The notes under the pieces were generated by a model. It did no database searches and had not been told where the DNA came from. It was given only the letters and a program-made list of their open reading frames with translations. The position numbers were made by a program, and so were the translations under genes. DNA of 64,000 nt. Source: Usnea hakonensis. Taxonomy: Eukaryota; Ascomycota; Lecanoromycetes; Lecanorales; Parmeliaceae. The stretch covers positions 186,001-250,000 of the forward strand of contig BLJB01000003.1 in assembly GCA_013423325.1 (NCBI GenBank), written 5' to 3'. Of this stretch, positions 47,401 through 60,400 are shown one piece after another. Position 1 is the stretch's first letter, and each line of letters starts with the position of its first letter.

Positions 47401-47447
47401 AAAAGATAGGAGTGTCTTGTCACTTGAAAAGATAAGAGTGTCTTGTC
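47401..47447. repeat. 21-bp direct repeat, two copies
   Basis: AAAAGATAGGAGTGTCTTG.. at 47401-47421 and AAAAGATAAGAGTGTCTTG.. at 47427-47447 differ at one base and are separated by five bases. The repeat lies about 150 bp upstream of the tRNA 5' end, on the tRNA's transcriptional side. Confidence 0.8.
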
Positions 47448-47723
47448 GCCCGAGTTCGAAGGTACAACTCATCTACTATTGGATACTCTATTATAAGACA
47501 ATTCGTACTTACGATGGAAGATTGAAACAAAGAACAATTCTGCCTTTTATCTGCTATGCCATTGGTTATGCCGCTAAAGCGAAGACTACAAGCTAAATGC
47601 TAGAGGACGGTTTGGGGTATCTTATGCTAAGATGAATGGACACGCTAGTCGAAAGCTCCGGATCAAATACCCCCACCTATGACAGCTGCATGATACACCT
47701 CTTTCGATCTCCGTGTTCTACCG

Positions 47724-50700
47724 CTATAAATTCCATCCCAGAAAATCAATCTTCTTCAACTGGATGCCACTATTTGCAGCTTCAGATACTTTTCCGGCAT
47801 CTCGTGGCTCCGCCTGGTCGGCTGTAGCATAGCTGTTGCCTTTGCCATGCCGGATCGAGGTGTAAGCTCTGACGAAGCTCTTGAAGGGTGAATTGGCATC
47901 GTCCCACCAATCACACGGCCGTCTTTCTTCTTCTCGCTTTTCGACCGCTGCATTAGTATGCAGGAGAGAAAAGGGACTCGTAGTGCTCATACTCGAGGTT
48001 CCAACGATGTCGCTCACGACCTCGAGATCCGACTTCAACACTTTCCTATCTCGACTTGAGTGGCCAGCGCCCGACTGAGTGTTACCCCTGATGCGAGTTT
48101 CAATTGCCTCTTTTATTCGATTACGCGCTTCGCGAATATCGACTTTGCTCGCAATCTTAGCTATTAACTCAATCATGTTCTCTGACAATGCCTGGCAACC
48201 ATAGCATTCTTGCTCTAGCAATTCATGGGCCCGGATTCCCCAATTAGCCTGAATGACCCTTTGATGGTCATTCACATTGGCTGAAGATGAGGTCTGAAGG
48301 ATGTTGCAATCAGATTCTTTCCAAGGTAAAGACCGCCGATTGGTCTTGGTAGTGCTTTTCGTCGGGGCCGTGGCGTGAGAAACGTCCGACTGCGGAAGCG
48401 GAAGCATATACGAGCCTCGTGTTGTAGATGAACTATAGCGCGACTGGTCTAGGCTGCCTGAGCTATCTCGACGATACTCTGGGTGAAGACGGGGGAGACT
48501 CGATTGGGATGATGTTCCTCCTCCTTCTGTTCTTTTTGGCCGATCCTCTGACACTTCGTCTTCTGTGAGATCGATAATTACCCGCTCCTTGGACGGCCTC
48601 TGCACAGCTTCGATAGTGAACTTTTTCTCGAACGCCGACTTTCCCTCTAATTCACCTCGGATAGTCTCCCTCTCAATACTGAGATCGATGGTGACTGGCG
48701 ATACGGGTGACTTGCGAGCACCCCGATCAGAGTCTGCTGTCTTGGGTACGAAGTGGGTGCCATCTGGTTCGAATGGCTCTACCTCATTGGCAAGCTCACG
48801 CTCAGGGTGCGGATTCCCAGTGCAAGTATCTGGAGCATAGGTGGATACATGCTCCATCGGCCTAACATCGACCTTTTGTGCGACTAGAGCAAGCACTTCA
48901 TCTAAATTCCGTCGATGGATGACACGCTTCTGATACTGAGGGCCCTCAATTTCAGTCTCGTAGAATTTCTCAAAAGGTATAGCATCCTCTGCTTCTTCGG
49001 CACATCTTCCAAGATACTGAGAGTAGTCGGTTTTGTGCCTGACGATGAAGTCATCCCACAAAGACTGGTGCATTATTCGATTGGCTTTCAGAAGCTGGTC
49101 GATTTTTCTGCAGATAGCCACAAAATGCTTCAAGTCCCCTGGGTAGGTGGGATACGCTTCTCTAAACTTGTCGAATATGTTTTGGGGTATAAGATTAGGG
49201 CTCAGCTGAAGGGGTTCAGTTGGGAGCTGTGTTCCATTCTGATACACTCCGACCGATTTGGTCTCAGGATCTGATGTTGATACGCTTTGGGCGAGATCAG
49301 GTTCAGTAGCTGCAGTAGAAGCCTGTAATCGGTCTCCTGTGTCAGACTCAGTGATGAAGGCTGGGATGGGAAGGGGGGGATGAGTGAATTGGTTAATTGA
49401 CTTTTCCATATGCACAACAGGTTCCAAATGCCGAGAGTCTTGATCGATTTGTGTGTTAGACATCAGAGTATCGGTGTCTTTTCCTAACAGAGGTTGCTCC
49501 GACATGGGCTCTATGGAGTCCTTGTCAGGCATGAGCGAGCCTGAAGTGACTGTACGAGTGATCTGTAGAGTGGGCATATTACTCCCCTGCTCGGCCTCCT
49601 CATCTGATCGAGTCGATGTATCTTTGCGGCTTTCGACTGGTCCCGTGCCCACGGCTTCATCATTCTCAACAATATTTGTCGAGGCTTCTCCTGGGTCGAC
49701 GATCCGATCTACGTCATTTACATTGGTAAAGTCCCTTTCAACCTGTTGAGTATCTGGCAACTGGAAGGATGCATCAAACTCCACAGACTGTGCTCGCTGT
49801 ACTTCATCATTAGAGACATGGAAGCTTTCCCCAATAGCAATATTTTGCTCTGGGTTGTGACTTTTGCTGCCTATGATTTGTGTAGCAAATACGAGAGGGT
49901 CTGCTTCGTGATCGGGAATTATCGTATCTTGCGCACCAGACCTTGCATCATCGCCATCGGTTTCTATAGGAATAGTGCCATTCGGAAGCGGTACAGCATC
50001 ACTTTCCTCTTCTTGTATTTGAGATTTAGGCGATAACGTTTCCAGCTCAGTCATCTTCTCACGCTCAATTTCAGTATCAGCCAATCGATTTTGCACAATG
50101 CCCTCCTCGATATTGTCCTCCACTTCTACACTACGGCCGTCAGCTTGAGCTGTCTCCGTAAGTGAGGTGAAAATCATCTGAGGACTCGCCATGGCGGTGC
50201 TACTCTCGCTACTTTTCCGTGAAGCCAAAAAATCTTGACGGATTTGTCGAGCCCCCTCTAAAGGATCTCTTGGTATATGTGGAGATGTCGCTGGGAAGAC
50301 AGTCAAAGGAATGGTAGGGCTCATTGTAGGGGTGCTATTTTCGCTACTTCTTCTGGATGCTAAGAAGTCCTGGCGATGTTGCCGAGCTCCCTCTGATGGA
50401 TCTCGCGCAAGACCTGGTCTTTCACTGAAAGTAAAGACTGACGGGATTTTGAACCTTCGTCGCTTGGCAACATTCGGAGATACCGAACTTGAGTCTTCAG
50501 CTTTGCGCTTCATCTCGTAAGCGACTTTGCCGGTATTATCTGCCGTAGTGATTTGGAGTTGGTGAGCTTTGCGGTCGTTCTCTGGTGCCGGCATCATCTC
50601 TGGTATTATTTTAATCTGTGCGTTGGGTTCAGCAACCACGGATAGACTTTCAAGCCCCAAATTTTGGCTCCGAGTCTCGGCCTCGGCAGTAGATGGGTCA

Positions 50701-53700
50701 TCTGCTTTACCTGCCTCTGCTTCCCTTAATTCGTGATGGTCATCAGCGATTATTTCCTTTTTCTTCTTCAGATTGTTATCTATTATGCTTTGGCTTTTGC
50801 TTTCGCTGTCACCATAAGTCTCAGCGGTGGAGGTTTCCGGAGCGGAAGCGACAGATGCCGACACAAAGTCAACATCGTCGTATATGGCGCCGTTCATTAG
50901 AGGGTCTAAAGTCGCTTTCGTTGGCGAAGAGTGATTTTGCTGTTCCGATGGTTCTTCAATTTGCACACGACCATTGACGTAAGGAGTACGTTTGACTTGC
51001 GTAAAAGGGTCCTGTGGCTGCGAGGCAGTAGAGGGAAAACGTTTCATCGGTGCGCTACTTGCAACGGAGTCTGTCTTCTCAACGAGAGCGAGGGGGACTG
51101 TCATTTCAATGTCTGACTCTGGCGTTGGTGACGCCGGAAGTAGGGGCGAGAGGTTTTCCTTGGCTGTGAGGGTCTCATCCGCTGGATCTATTGAAGAACG
51201 ATCCGGAGTAGGCTGTGCATCAGACAGTAAGTCGCTCTGCTGTAATGAACTGGCACTTAAGCTTTGTCTGACAACCGTCACTTCATCCTTTGAAGCCTCA
51301 GGCCCTGAATAAATTAAAGGTGGCATTGAAACTGCAGCTTCTGCATTGTCCAAGTCAACATTGGCCCCCTTTTCGATGGCTGTCTCTTCAGACCGTTTCT
51401 CATGCTCACTCCAGAACTTCCGACCAGCAGAGAAAGGAGTAGAAGGGCCAGTAGAAGGAGGAGTACCGCTCGCATTACGACCCAGTAGTGCCGCATTGCC
51501 GTCATGATGATGCTATAGAAATCAGTCCTATTCTATATTTTAAACATTCAATGATTCAATAACGCACTTCGACATGATGATGAAGAATCTCTGGAGTCGA
51601 ATAAGACTCTGTGCAACCCTTCACCGCACACTTGAAGTTTTCGGGCCGTTCTGTACTGGGGTGAACAAGCTGAAGGTGGTTAGTTAAAGCTGCGTAATTG
51701 ACTGAGTTGGTTATCACTCACATCCACGTGGGACTTCAGACCACCAGAATCCTTGTACGATTTGCCACAATCCGGTACCTGGCATTTAAAACGATGGAAT
51801 TCTTCGGCAGCTGAAGTGAAGGTGAGAATAGTTGATGGATGACGAGGGGAGGACCCCGGGTCTACTGATAACCGCCATGGTGCTTTCGAACTTAGCCGCC
51901 CTAATTGCATTGAATTGGACGAAAATGAAGCGTTAGAATGCGTTCGTGATGATGAGAGTGAGTGAGGATCATGCGATATTCTTGAGGCCGAGTGGTCAAT
52001 ATGTTCAACACTTGGAGGACTACTATCCGGTGGTAGCTGTTCACGCTCAGGCGACGCGGGCCATTGTCCCGAAGATACAGGAACATCTGATTCTGAGTCG
52101 GCTGTGTGGTCAGCTGTCACGCTTGGCGTCCTTGTACTGTCTCCTTGATTTCTTTTTTTTGGTGATTGTTGAGCAGGGAATGAGGCTTTCTGATTCAACT
52201 TTTTGAGTAGAGAGATCGGTATGTGTGCCGTGGGCTCCCGCTGACCAGGTTCTGCGGGCAGCCAAGCTAGTCGATCGCTTAGACATAATTTATGGAAACC
52301 AGTTGTGGAATCACTTACAGTCCGCACGATTTAAGAGAGTCTCTTGATCTTTCCGGATTCTTACATCTCTGGTACTGATTCGGGTGCGCCCGCCTTTTTG
52401 GCTGGGGGTGGGGCTTGTGAGTTTTGCGGTGGGCTGGACGGAGGGCTCTGAAGGGGCACCAGCGTGTGGTGGGGCAACATCTGATAGCGACGGGCCGGAC
52501 AGCCGACCATGGCGTATCTTGGTAGAGGCCTCATCCACAGCTGCTCCCAATCTTGCCTTATCGGCCAATTCTCCATTGACTACTAAGCTCTCGCGTTCTG
52601 TTTCGATCACGAGTACGTCGTGATCGTCGGCTACCTTTTTTGCTTCTTCTTCACCATGGAGGGTGAGGTCATCGGATCCATTCCTTGTTGGTGGTGTATC
52701 TGAGAGATGTCTTTTCCTTTTACGATTCCTAATGGGAGCTTTTCCAGCGTCGTTATCGCTGGCAGTGAGGGAAAGGTCTCGAGAAGCTTCAAGTGCTGTC
52801 TCAGTGACAATGGATCCGATGGCAGTTGCAGTACGATCGAGTGGTTGCTTTGCTGGTGGCCTGGGGACAATTTCTGGTGTTGGTGGACCCCGGTTATGAT
52901 TTTGAAGTAGGCTAAGAAGAGCTTTCTGCGTATCACTAGTACTTGATGCCTGAGGAGCTGTTTGCATTTGAACAGGACGCAACATCCTCTTCGAAAGATT
53001 GCTACCATTTCCCATCAATGAAGCAGATGACTTATCATGGTTTGCCGCGGAGGGAGAGCTAATGTTGACGCCGGCACTTGGGTATCGTGGCTTGAGCTTG
53101 CTAGCCTTGGGCACGTTAGAGCGAGATATTTGAGTTGCAAAGCCTGTCTGGCTTTCCTCGCCGTTTTCTAATTCGATATCGTGACCGCTGGACTGAGATG
53201 CAATCGGTGAGGTCTTGGCTGACTGCTTGAAATGCGTGTCTGATTTCTGTCTTCGCAGATGTGCTAGCTTGGTCAAGAGTTCTTTGGTCTCATCCCTGCT
53301 CTCAATAGCCTGAGGGGCGACCCCAAAGTTACCGGATCCGTCCGCCCCAAGTGTCTTGAAGTTCTTCACATAGAGCGTAAGCCTTTTATCCCTTGGACCC
53401 AGATGTGTTGCAACAATCTCGAATTCCTCTAATTGTATGAGACCTCCAACGGTACCCTCGGTGAGCTTTTTCTTATTCTTCTTGACGTATTGTTGAGATG
53501 CTTGGTTGGCAATCGAAGCATTGACGCGTATAACGCTGTCGGAAAGTGTGACTTGTATGGGCTCCTCGAAGGTCAAGAACTGCGACAGCACGATTAGTAG
53601 AGTAAAATAAGAGATGTTGCTCGCTGACCTTCGTGATTTGGACGACTTGTCCTTTTTTCGCAGACGGTATCCTCAAATTACTGCCATCGTCATACGCTTG

Positions 53701-53793
53701 TTGTTGTCTTCTCGTACCGTCGTCCTGAGACTTCAACGCTTCATTTAGCTCTTCCTCTATGGTAGCTGCGATCCATGGGCGTAGAAGGTCCAT
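47724..53793 (-). CDS. Shelterin subunit, Tpp1/Est3-like OB-fold protein with C2H2 zinc fingers
   Basis: The model has five exons, 53793-53629, 53579-52319, 52266-51722, 51669-51568 and 51512-47724, with introns of 49-55 bp all in phase (1953 aa). The start is set at MDLLRPWIAATIEEEL because that matches the beginning of fungal Tpp1/Est3 domains. The OB-fold continues through EEPIQVTLSDSVIRVNASI and GGLIQLEEFEIVATHL. DSWLPAEPGQREPTAHIP spans the splice into exon 3. Two C2H2 fingers follow: CQVPDCGKSYKDSGGLKSHVDLVH and CAVKGCTESYSTPEILHHHVEHH, the first split by an intron after its first His and the second by an intron after VE. The long tail is disordered, with a conserved helical block (NIFDKFREAYPTYPGDLKHF) at about residue 1410 and a C-terminal FKSFVRAYTSIRHGKGNSY..FLGWNL. 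A telomere role is inferred from the OB-fold. Confidence 0.8.
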
Positions 53794-54448
53794 ATCCGGT
53801 TTCGTGCCACCAAATCTGAGTTTTCCAGTGGTTCGCGAGTCAGTGGCATGGTCTAGCAAACAGCGGAGTCAATGAGACTCCTCAAGCTGTAGTGACCTAA
53901 TGTTGAGAGCGTGTCATAGATGAGGTCGAACAGGAGTACAGGCTACAATCTTGAAGAAGCGCCTTATTCTATTTGGTATGTAGAAGGAGCTTGACGCGAT
54001 GGAGGTGCCTTAAGCAAGTGCTTGCTTAAAGTAAGGTACTTGGGTACTTCATGTGAAGACATTACTTTAGGTTGGTGAGGCTATGACTAAGCCGGGTCCC
54101 CGCTGCATGCCAAGCTTTTTTAAAAGCGGGACAATCGAGGTACAGGGTAAAAGTAACAGGGACAATAAGTAAACCTTTATTCTACCTAGATCATTCTTCT
54201 TCTTGCTGCTTTCAGTCCATGCAAGCTACCCTGAGCGTTGGATCTGAACAACGTCCTCAGCAAAGGAACGTGCGCGTACTCTAATACGTTGACTCGTTGG
54301 GCGCTGCCTGTGATGCTGCTTCAAAAGGCAGCTTTCCTGGGAAATTGTAATTAAGAGATGAGCATGTGTGCTCGTTATTTGTCAGACAGTCTTTGCAATG
54401 CTTCAGAGGATCGTGCTACCATGAGATGCTTCAGGGTGTCTACGAAAC
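53794..54448. promoter_or_regulatory. Divergent promoter between the telomere-protein gene and FAB1
   Basis: The two genes start head to head, 655 bp apart. The gap contains TTAAGCAAG-TG-CTTGCTTAA at 54010-54029, an inverted repeat with 9-bp arms, and several AGGTAC-type words. It has no coding potential. Confidence 0.5.
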
Positions 54449-57400
54449 ATGAGTTCCAAGTCCATTCGAGATGGCGATAGTCAATCTGCCTCGTCTTTTC
54501 TACTTCCCCAGCTTCGTCATTCGCGTCGCGGGTCTCTAGCATCTCTCTCTAGTGCTAATCAACTGGATAAGGAAACCCTCTCCCAGGCTCTGGACCAGAT
54601 CCATACAACCGCGAGTCAGACCGAGACGCTCACCACCTTCAATGAGTACACCTCACCTCCAACTTCATCTTCTGGACCAGACACAAAAGGCATTGCAAGC
54701 GATCTCCATGGAGGTTTGAGTGGCCTATATAGTAGACTTAGGGCGTCAGTTGGCAATGTCAAAGATATTGCCACTTTCGGAGCCGATGTGGCGACCGAGA
54801 ACGCGTCCTTGAAGAGCCCGAAGGCGGCCACATATAGCCCGAAGCTATCTTCCAAGAATAAATTTGAACATACACGCGGCGCAATGTCCTCGGATAGTAC
54901 TATCCAGGTCACGTCCGCCCCAGGGTCCGGGCGACAGTCCCCACAGGGCAACGTGGACACTGAAGGAGAGCACCGCGAAAAGCAAACCCTCAAACCATCT
55001 ACCAAATCTGTGGGTAGCGCCAGTGCATCCGCCAAATCGGTGACTGGATCACTCGCGGTACTCAAAGCGCCCTCTGTAACGCTGATGCATGCTGCGCAGC
55101 CGACCACGGCCAGTCCTGCAATAGCAGACGTCAACATCAGTGCGGTAGGACGAGTTGGCGCCAACGCAGATCCAGTATCTGCTCCAAGGACTACAATTTC
55201 TGCTGAATCACAAAAAGTAGCGCTCGGCACAGCCAGACAGAGCTATCTTGTTGAACCATCCGGTCAGGGAGATGTGGGTGCCTCTGGGTCTATCCCATTA
55301 GAAGGTTCTACATCAAGAAATCCAAGCCAGGGTGGTCCTACGCCACAAGGAGATCGATTAGTTCCCAACGAGGCCAACAGCGCTTCCAAATCCCTTGATG
55401 GACCTAGTTTGGTTGCGTCGCGAGCTGCGTCTATAGATATTGTGCGCCCTTTTCCAATTTACAAAGATAAGCCCGATGGTGTAGTAAATGCCGCATCAGC
55501 ATTATTATCTGACCCGAACAACGCTCACATGGGCAGACCTGCGATGACAAGTACGAGTCACGGGAATGGCCAGGATTATGTGTTCAGTGTCCCCATCAGT
55601 AGCAATAAAACGAAAGGTGGAATAGCCGATGACGCTGCTAAAACAGGAGAAGAAAATCCGCATACAAAATTGCCACTGCGCAAGACCATGGCTCCACCTC
55701 TAATCACAAGGTCTCATTCGTCCAATTTGAGCCTGTCCCGCGCCTCGTCCTCAGATACCGAGAGCTTCAACAATATTCCACTCCCGACAAATGCTCGAAA
55801 GCTGTCTGCTGCATCATATGAAGCACATCCATTTCAAAGTAGCAATCTCCGGTCTGCAGCATCAGCGGTGGCTCAGCGTGATTCTAGCACAGTGAATGTT
55901 TTCTCCCAAGTAAAGAACAAAGTATTGAATAAAGAGTATTGGATGAAAGATGAGAATGCAAGGGACTGTTTTTATTGCGGGGATACATTCTCAACGTTTC
56001 GGAGGAAACATCATTGTAGTAAGTCACATTGCTAAGATATTCGTAAAGTTTCACCTTCACCTGACTCGTGCATAGGGACATGTGGTCAAATATTTGATGC
56101 AAAATGCACCTCTCTCTTATCTGGAGAACATTTTGGACAAGCTGGCATGCTGCGTGTATGCAAACCCTGCGAGGGTATCATAAAAGGTGACGAGGACTCC
56201 TCGGAATTATCGGACGACGGCAGTCTTTCAATTCGTGCCCTGAGACCAAGACATGGCTCCACAGGAGCGAGCGATATCCTTGCCAGTCCCATTCCCGGCT
56301 CCAATCCGACCCATGCGAAGGCTTCTCATGGAAGTCCGAATCACCCAGATCTTGCCGTCCCTACGATGTCGATCCCGGCGACCCGCAAAGCAGGTGGGGA
56401 CGCTGGGACCAAACCTCCTGTCCTTGAATTCGAGGCTGAACGAACGCTTTTGCGGCCTTCCTCGTCTAGGTCGCTCAAATCTTCGTTTGCCAACAAGTCC
56501 TTTTCATTTGGCCACCGGCGCTTTAACTCGCGGCACCAGTTCCAACGTAGTTTTAAGCCGGTCAATGAGGACAACGCTCCATTTCACCAGAGTCCAGTGA
56601 GCGACAAGGCAAGCTCGGGCCGATTGCCGGCTTTTCATGATGACAATATCATCGATCCCGATTTGGCTCCATATCTTTCCGACGATGGGTCCAGTGGAGA
56701 TGAACAGGTAGGCATCATGGCTGCCTTGAATGGCGATGGCCTTTCTCGGAGTCATGACAACGAGAGGCATGGATTTTCTGGGCTACTTGCTTCCTCAAAG
56801 AAGGCACGATCACGGGCTGGAGAAAAAAGTGCTAGTGGAGTAACCTTTGCAAGCAGAGATGCAGATACCTATAGCCTCACCAGCTCAAAAGCAGCGAATG
56901 TTTCTCGATCGAAGAGACGGAACCTCAGCGTTGCGGGCGTTCCGCATCTAAGACCTTCTCCGAGGGGCCATCGGAGTAGCGCAGTGATACAAGGTTTCGG
57001 CCTGAACCTACACGAGAGTACAAGCAGCTCTAATCTCGCGCAAGTAGCCACATCTACAAGCTCTGCGGTAGCGTCTCGAATGATACGGAGCTCGTCAATG
57101 AGAGGCGCTGCTGCACCTGCCATTGAGTTAAATAGTGCAAGTCTGCGCCATGTTCGAAGATTACTGCACCAACTATTACAGGATTCCAGTGTACCGAACG
57201 TGGCTAGTTGGGAAAAGGCACTTGTGCCGATCCTGTTGAGAGCCACGGACGATGTCAACCCAAATGTGCAGAACGGCGATGATATTGACATCCGACACTA
57301 TGTGAAGCTGAAAAAGATACCTGGGGGAAGACCTGGCGACACTGCTTATGTTTCCGGACTTGTTTTCACCAAAAATCTCGCCTTAAAATGCATGCCCAGG

Positions 57401-60400
57401 AGCATGTCCCACCCTAACATCTTGATCCTTACATTTGCCCTTGAGTATGCCCGTCACCAGCAGCATTTCATGAGCCTCGAACCAGTCATAAGACAGGAAC
57501 GAGAGTTTTTACAGAACTTGGTGAATCGCATAGCGGCTTTGCGACCGCAGCTCTTATTGGTAGAACGCAATGTCTCTGGCCTCGCGCTCGAATTCTTAGA
57601 ACAGGCAAATATAGCTACAGCCTACAATGTCAAGACGTCTGTCCTGGAGGCTGTGTCCCGATGTTGCCAAACCAGGATCATATCATCAATTGACAAGCTT
57701 GCAATTAAACCTGCGCAGGCTGGGAAGTGTGCGAGTTTCTATCTCAAGACGTATGTCAATGGAGGCAGAAAGAAGACCTATATGTTCCTTTCCGGTTGCG
57801 CGAAGGAGCTTGGATGCACAATAGTGCTTCGAGGGGACAATGACGCAACGTTAGCTAAGATGAAGCGAATCACTGAATTCATGATATACGTCGTCTACAA
57901 CTTGAAATTGGAAACTTGTCTCATGCGAGACGAATTCGCATCGATTCCTGCAAATACAGAATTAGGATCAATGCCTCCTGATAAGGATACTCTTCCCGAA
58001 ACCTTTCGACGCCTTCAGACCGACAACTTAAGCGAAGAAAAAAGCCGTATCGAAAGCTCTTCTCGTAAACGGAAGGAAGCCAGCAAGCATGGCATTGCAG
58101 ATGTATCTAATGCTGAAAAGCTCAATATGCAAAGTCCAGATAGCGGACAGAAAATGGAGGATCCAAAGATCCAGCTTCCTGATGACGATTCAGTTCCAGA
58201 AGACATTCCAATGCCCACTTTTTACGGTGACATGGTCGAAGAACATCAGACCAAGATAGTGTCAGCTTCTCCGTTCGTCAAATTCATGCAGCCTTATCTC
58301 TTGATGCGTGCCAGAGAGCAAGAACGTCGACTGGCATATCTAAAGCGTTTAAGAGACCAGGACATTTTAGAAGAACAAAATGTCGACGAAAAGGTAAAAC
58401 CTGAGAAATTCGATCTCATCAAGCCGGAGATGGTACACGAACGAGTTCGTTCAGCATCAACAAAAGTGCGCGAAGTGTTACACGCTGTACATGATGCAGA
58501 GTACGACAAGGCTCTTCACACTTATCAAACTCAAAGCAAGCAGTGGGAAGCTTACATCGCTGGCAATATCAACTTATTTGACCCTTATGCACATCAAAAT
58601 ATCGCTGTTCTTTACAGCGTTGTCTGCACAGTCACGACTGTACCATGCTCTGGCCCGGATCTGCTTGCTTTAGGATTTTACAATGAACATGAAACGGACG
58701 CGGATTTCGAAGCAGACTGTACCCTTGGCCAGTATGTTGAAGATCTATGCCTTGGAGCCAATACTGTATGTACTGCAAATGGCTGCGAAAAGAAAATGTT
58801 CGAGCATCATCGTCAGTACGTCCACGGAGAGGCTCAGCTTAGTGTGTTTGTTGAACGTTATCCCTGCAAGCTTCGAGGACTGCAGAATACTATCTTGATG
58901 TGGAGTTGTTGCCGCATATGTGGCAAGGAGACGCAAGTGATGCCAATGTCCGATAGCACTTGGAAGTATTCCTTTGGGAAATACTTGGAACTCTCTTTTT
59001 GGAGTAGCGAGCTACACGCTCGAGCCGATGTCTGTCCTCATGATCTGCACCGAAATCATCTTAGGTATTTCGGCTTCAAGGATATGGCGCTTCGAGTACA
59101 CTATGATCCGATCACTCTACTTGAGATCATCGTACCACGAGCCAGAATAACGTGGAAGGTGGACAATGATCTCCGATTCAAAAACGAGCTATTCACCAAG
59201 ATCGAAGAGCGTCTTAGCAAATTTATGCTATCAGTCAAAGCTCGGATCAAGAGTATCAATATGGATGGAGTTGTGCCTGAAAAATCCGAAAGCTGCAAGC
59301 AAGAAGTCGAAAGGTTAGCAAAACGTGCATCCGATGAGCACTATGCCATCATTCAGAAGCTCAGGGAGAAATATATGAATTCGAAGCATTATGAAATCAT
59401 TCCCCTCAATCGAGCGATTCGGGTAACGCAAGAAAAGGTCGCTGAATGGGACAATGCCTTTGCAGATTTTGATAGCAATTTCTTCCCTTCCGAGAAAGAC
59501 ATACGAAGGTTGGCGACTCTTCAACTCAAGAAAATATTTTTAGATCGGGATGAATCGGCCACTTCCTTAGCTTCCACGGAAGAGAGCGTAACAATGTCTG
59601 TGTCCGAAGAGGCAATGAATGAGAAGAGTTCCATAAACGACACTCCAGCAATACCTCCACTGACTAGGAGGATGTCTCCAGAAAAAGCCAACGATATGCT
59701 TGCTGCTGTGGTCGAAAAACACGTATCAATGGACAGCCAGCATAACCAGCACCAAAGCGCCCCCTCCACTGCTGTACCAATCTTCGAACCCGACCCGGTA
59801 CCGACCTCTGTTCAAGGGGATGCCAAGTCGGTGCCATCTTCTGGTCAAGCGGCTTTCAGGAAAGACGATGTACGGCATTTAGACTTGGCGACGTCTACAG
59901 GCCTCTCGGATGAAGTTGAAAATGGTCCAAAATCTACTGGTGCTGACGTCAAATCAACGGCACCAGCTGAGACGGAAGCCAGCGCCTCTCAACCATTGCC
60001 TGAACCACAAAATGAGCCTGACTATATGGAGAATGTCAAACCTGTCAATGTCCGATATCCTGAACAACCGAAGCACTTAGACCATAGTCAGACAACTGGC
60101 ATCCCACGACCCATCGAGTCTACTCACGGCGCCACAAGATCCAACGCCCCTCCGCCCCTCACTCGCGCTCAATCGCAGCCTGCAAATATCCGTCATGAGC
60201 ATTCAAACAGCAACCAGTCGTCATCCGGAATGCCTCCACCTACAAGCATAAACAGCCAGTCCACTAGGCCTAACAATATCTACGCAGCACCAACTGCTGG
60301 TTTCGGTAATAAGCCTGCCGATAAAAAGCTCTCGGATCGATTCGGCCTCAGCGCCTTGAAGCCTAGCGGTGTGAATGCGCATTCCATGATTCCACGATCA

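Larger units (their letters stand above)
46933..47723. other. Intergenic region containing a tRNA gene and a short direct repeat
   Basis: This 791-bp gap lies between the WD40 gene start and the end of the telomere-protein gene. It contains tRNA-Val (47162-47247) and a 21-bp direct repeat at 47401-47447. Otherwise it is AT-rich with no open frame of note. Confidence 0.6.

Noticed and set aside
53473..53859. Longer N-terminus for the telomere protein, starting at 53859
   Set aside because: That frame opens with TTG, not ATG. The first in-frame ATG (53793) coincides with the start of the conserved domain.
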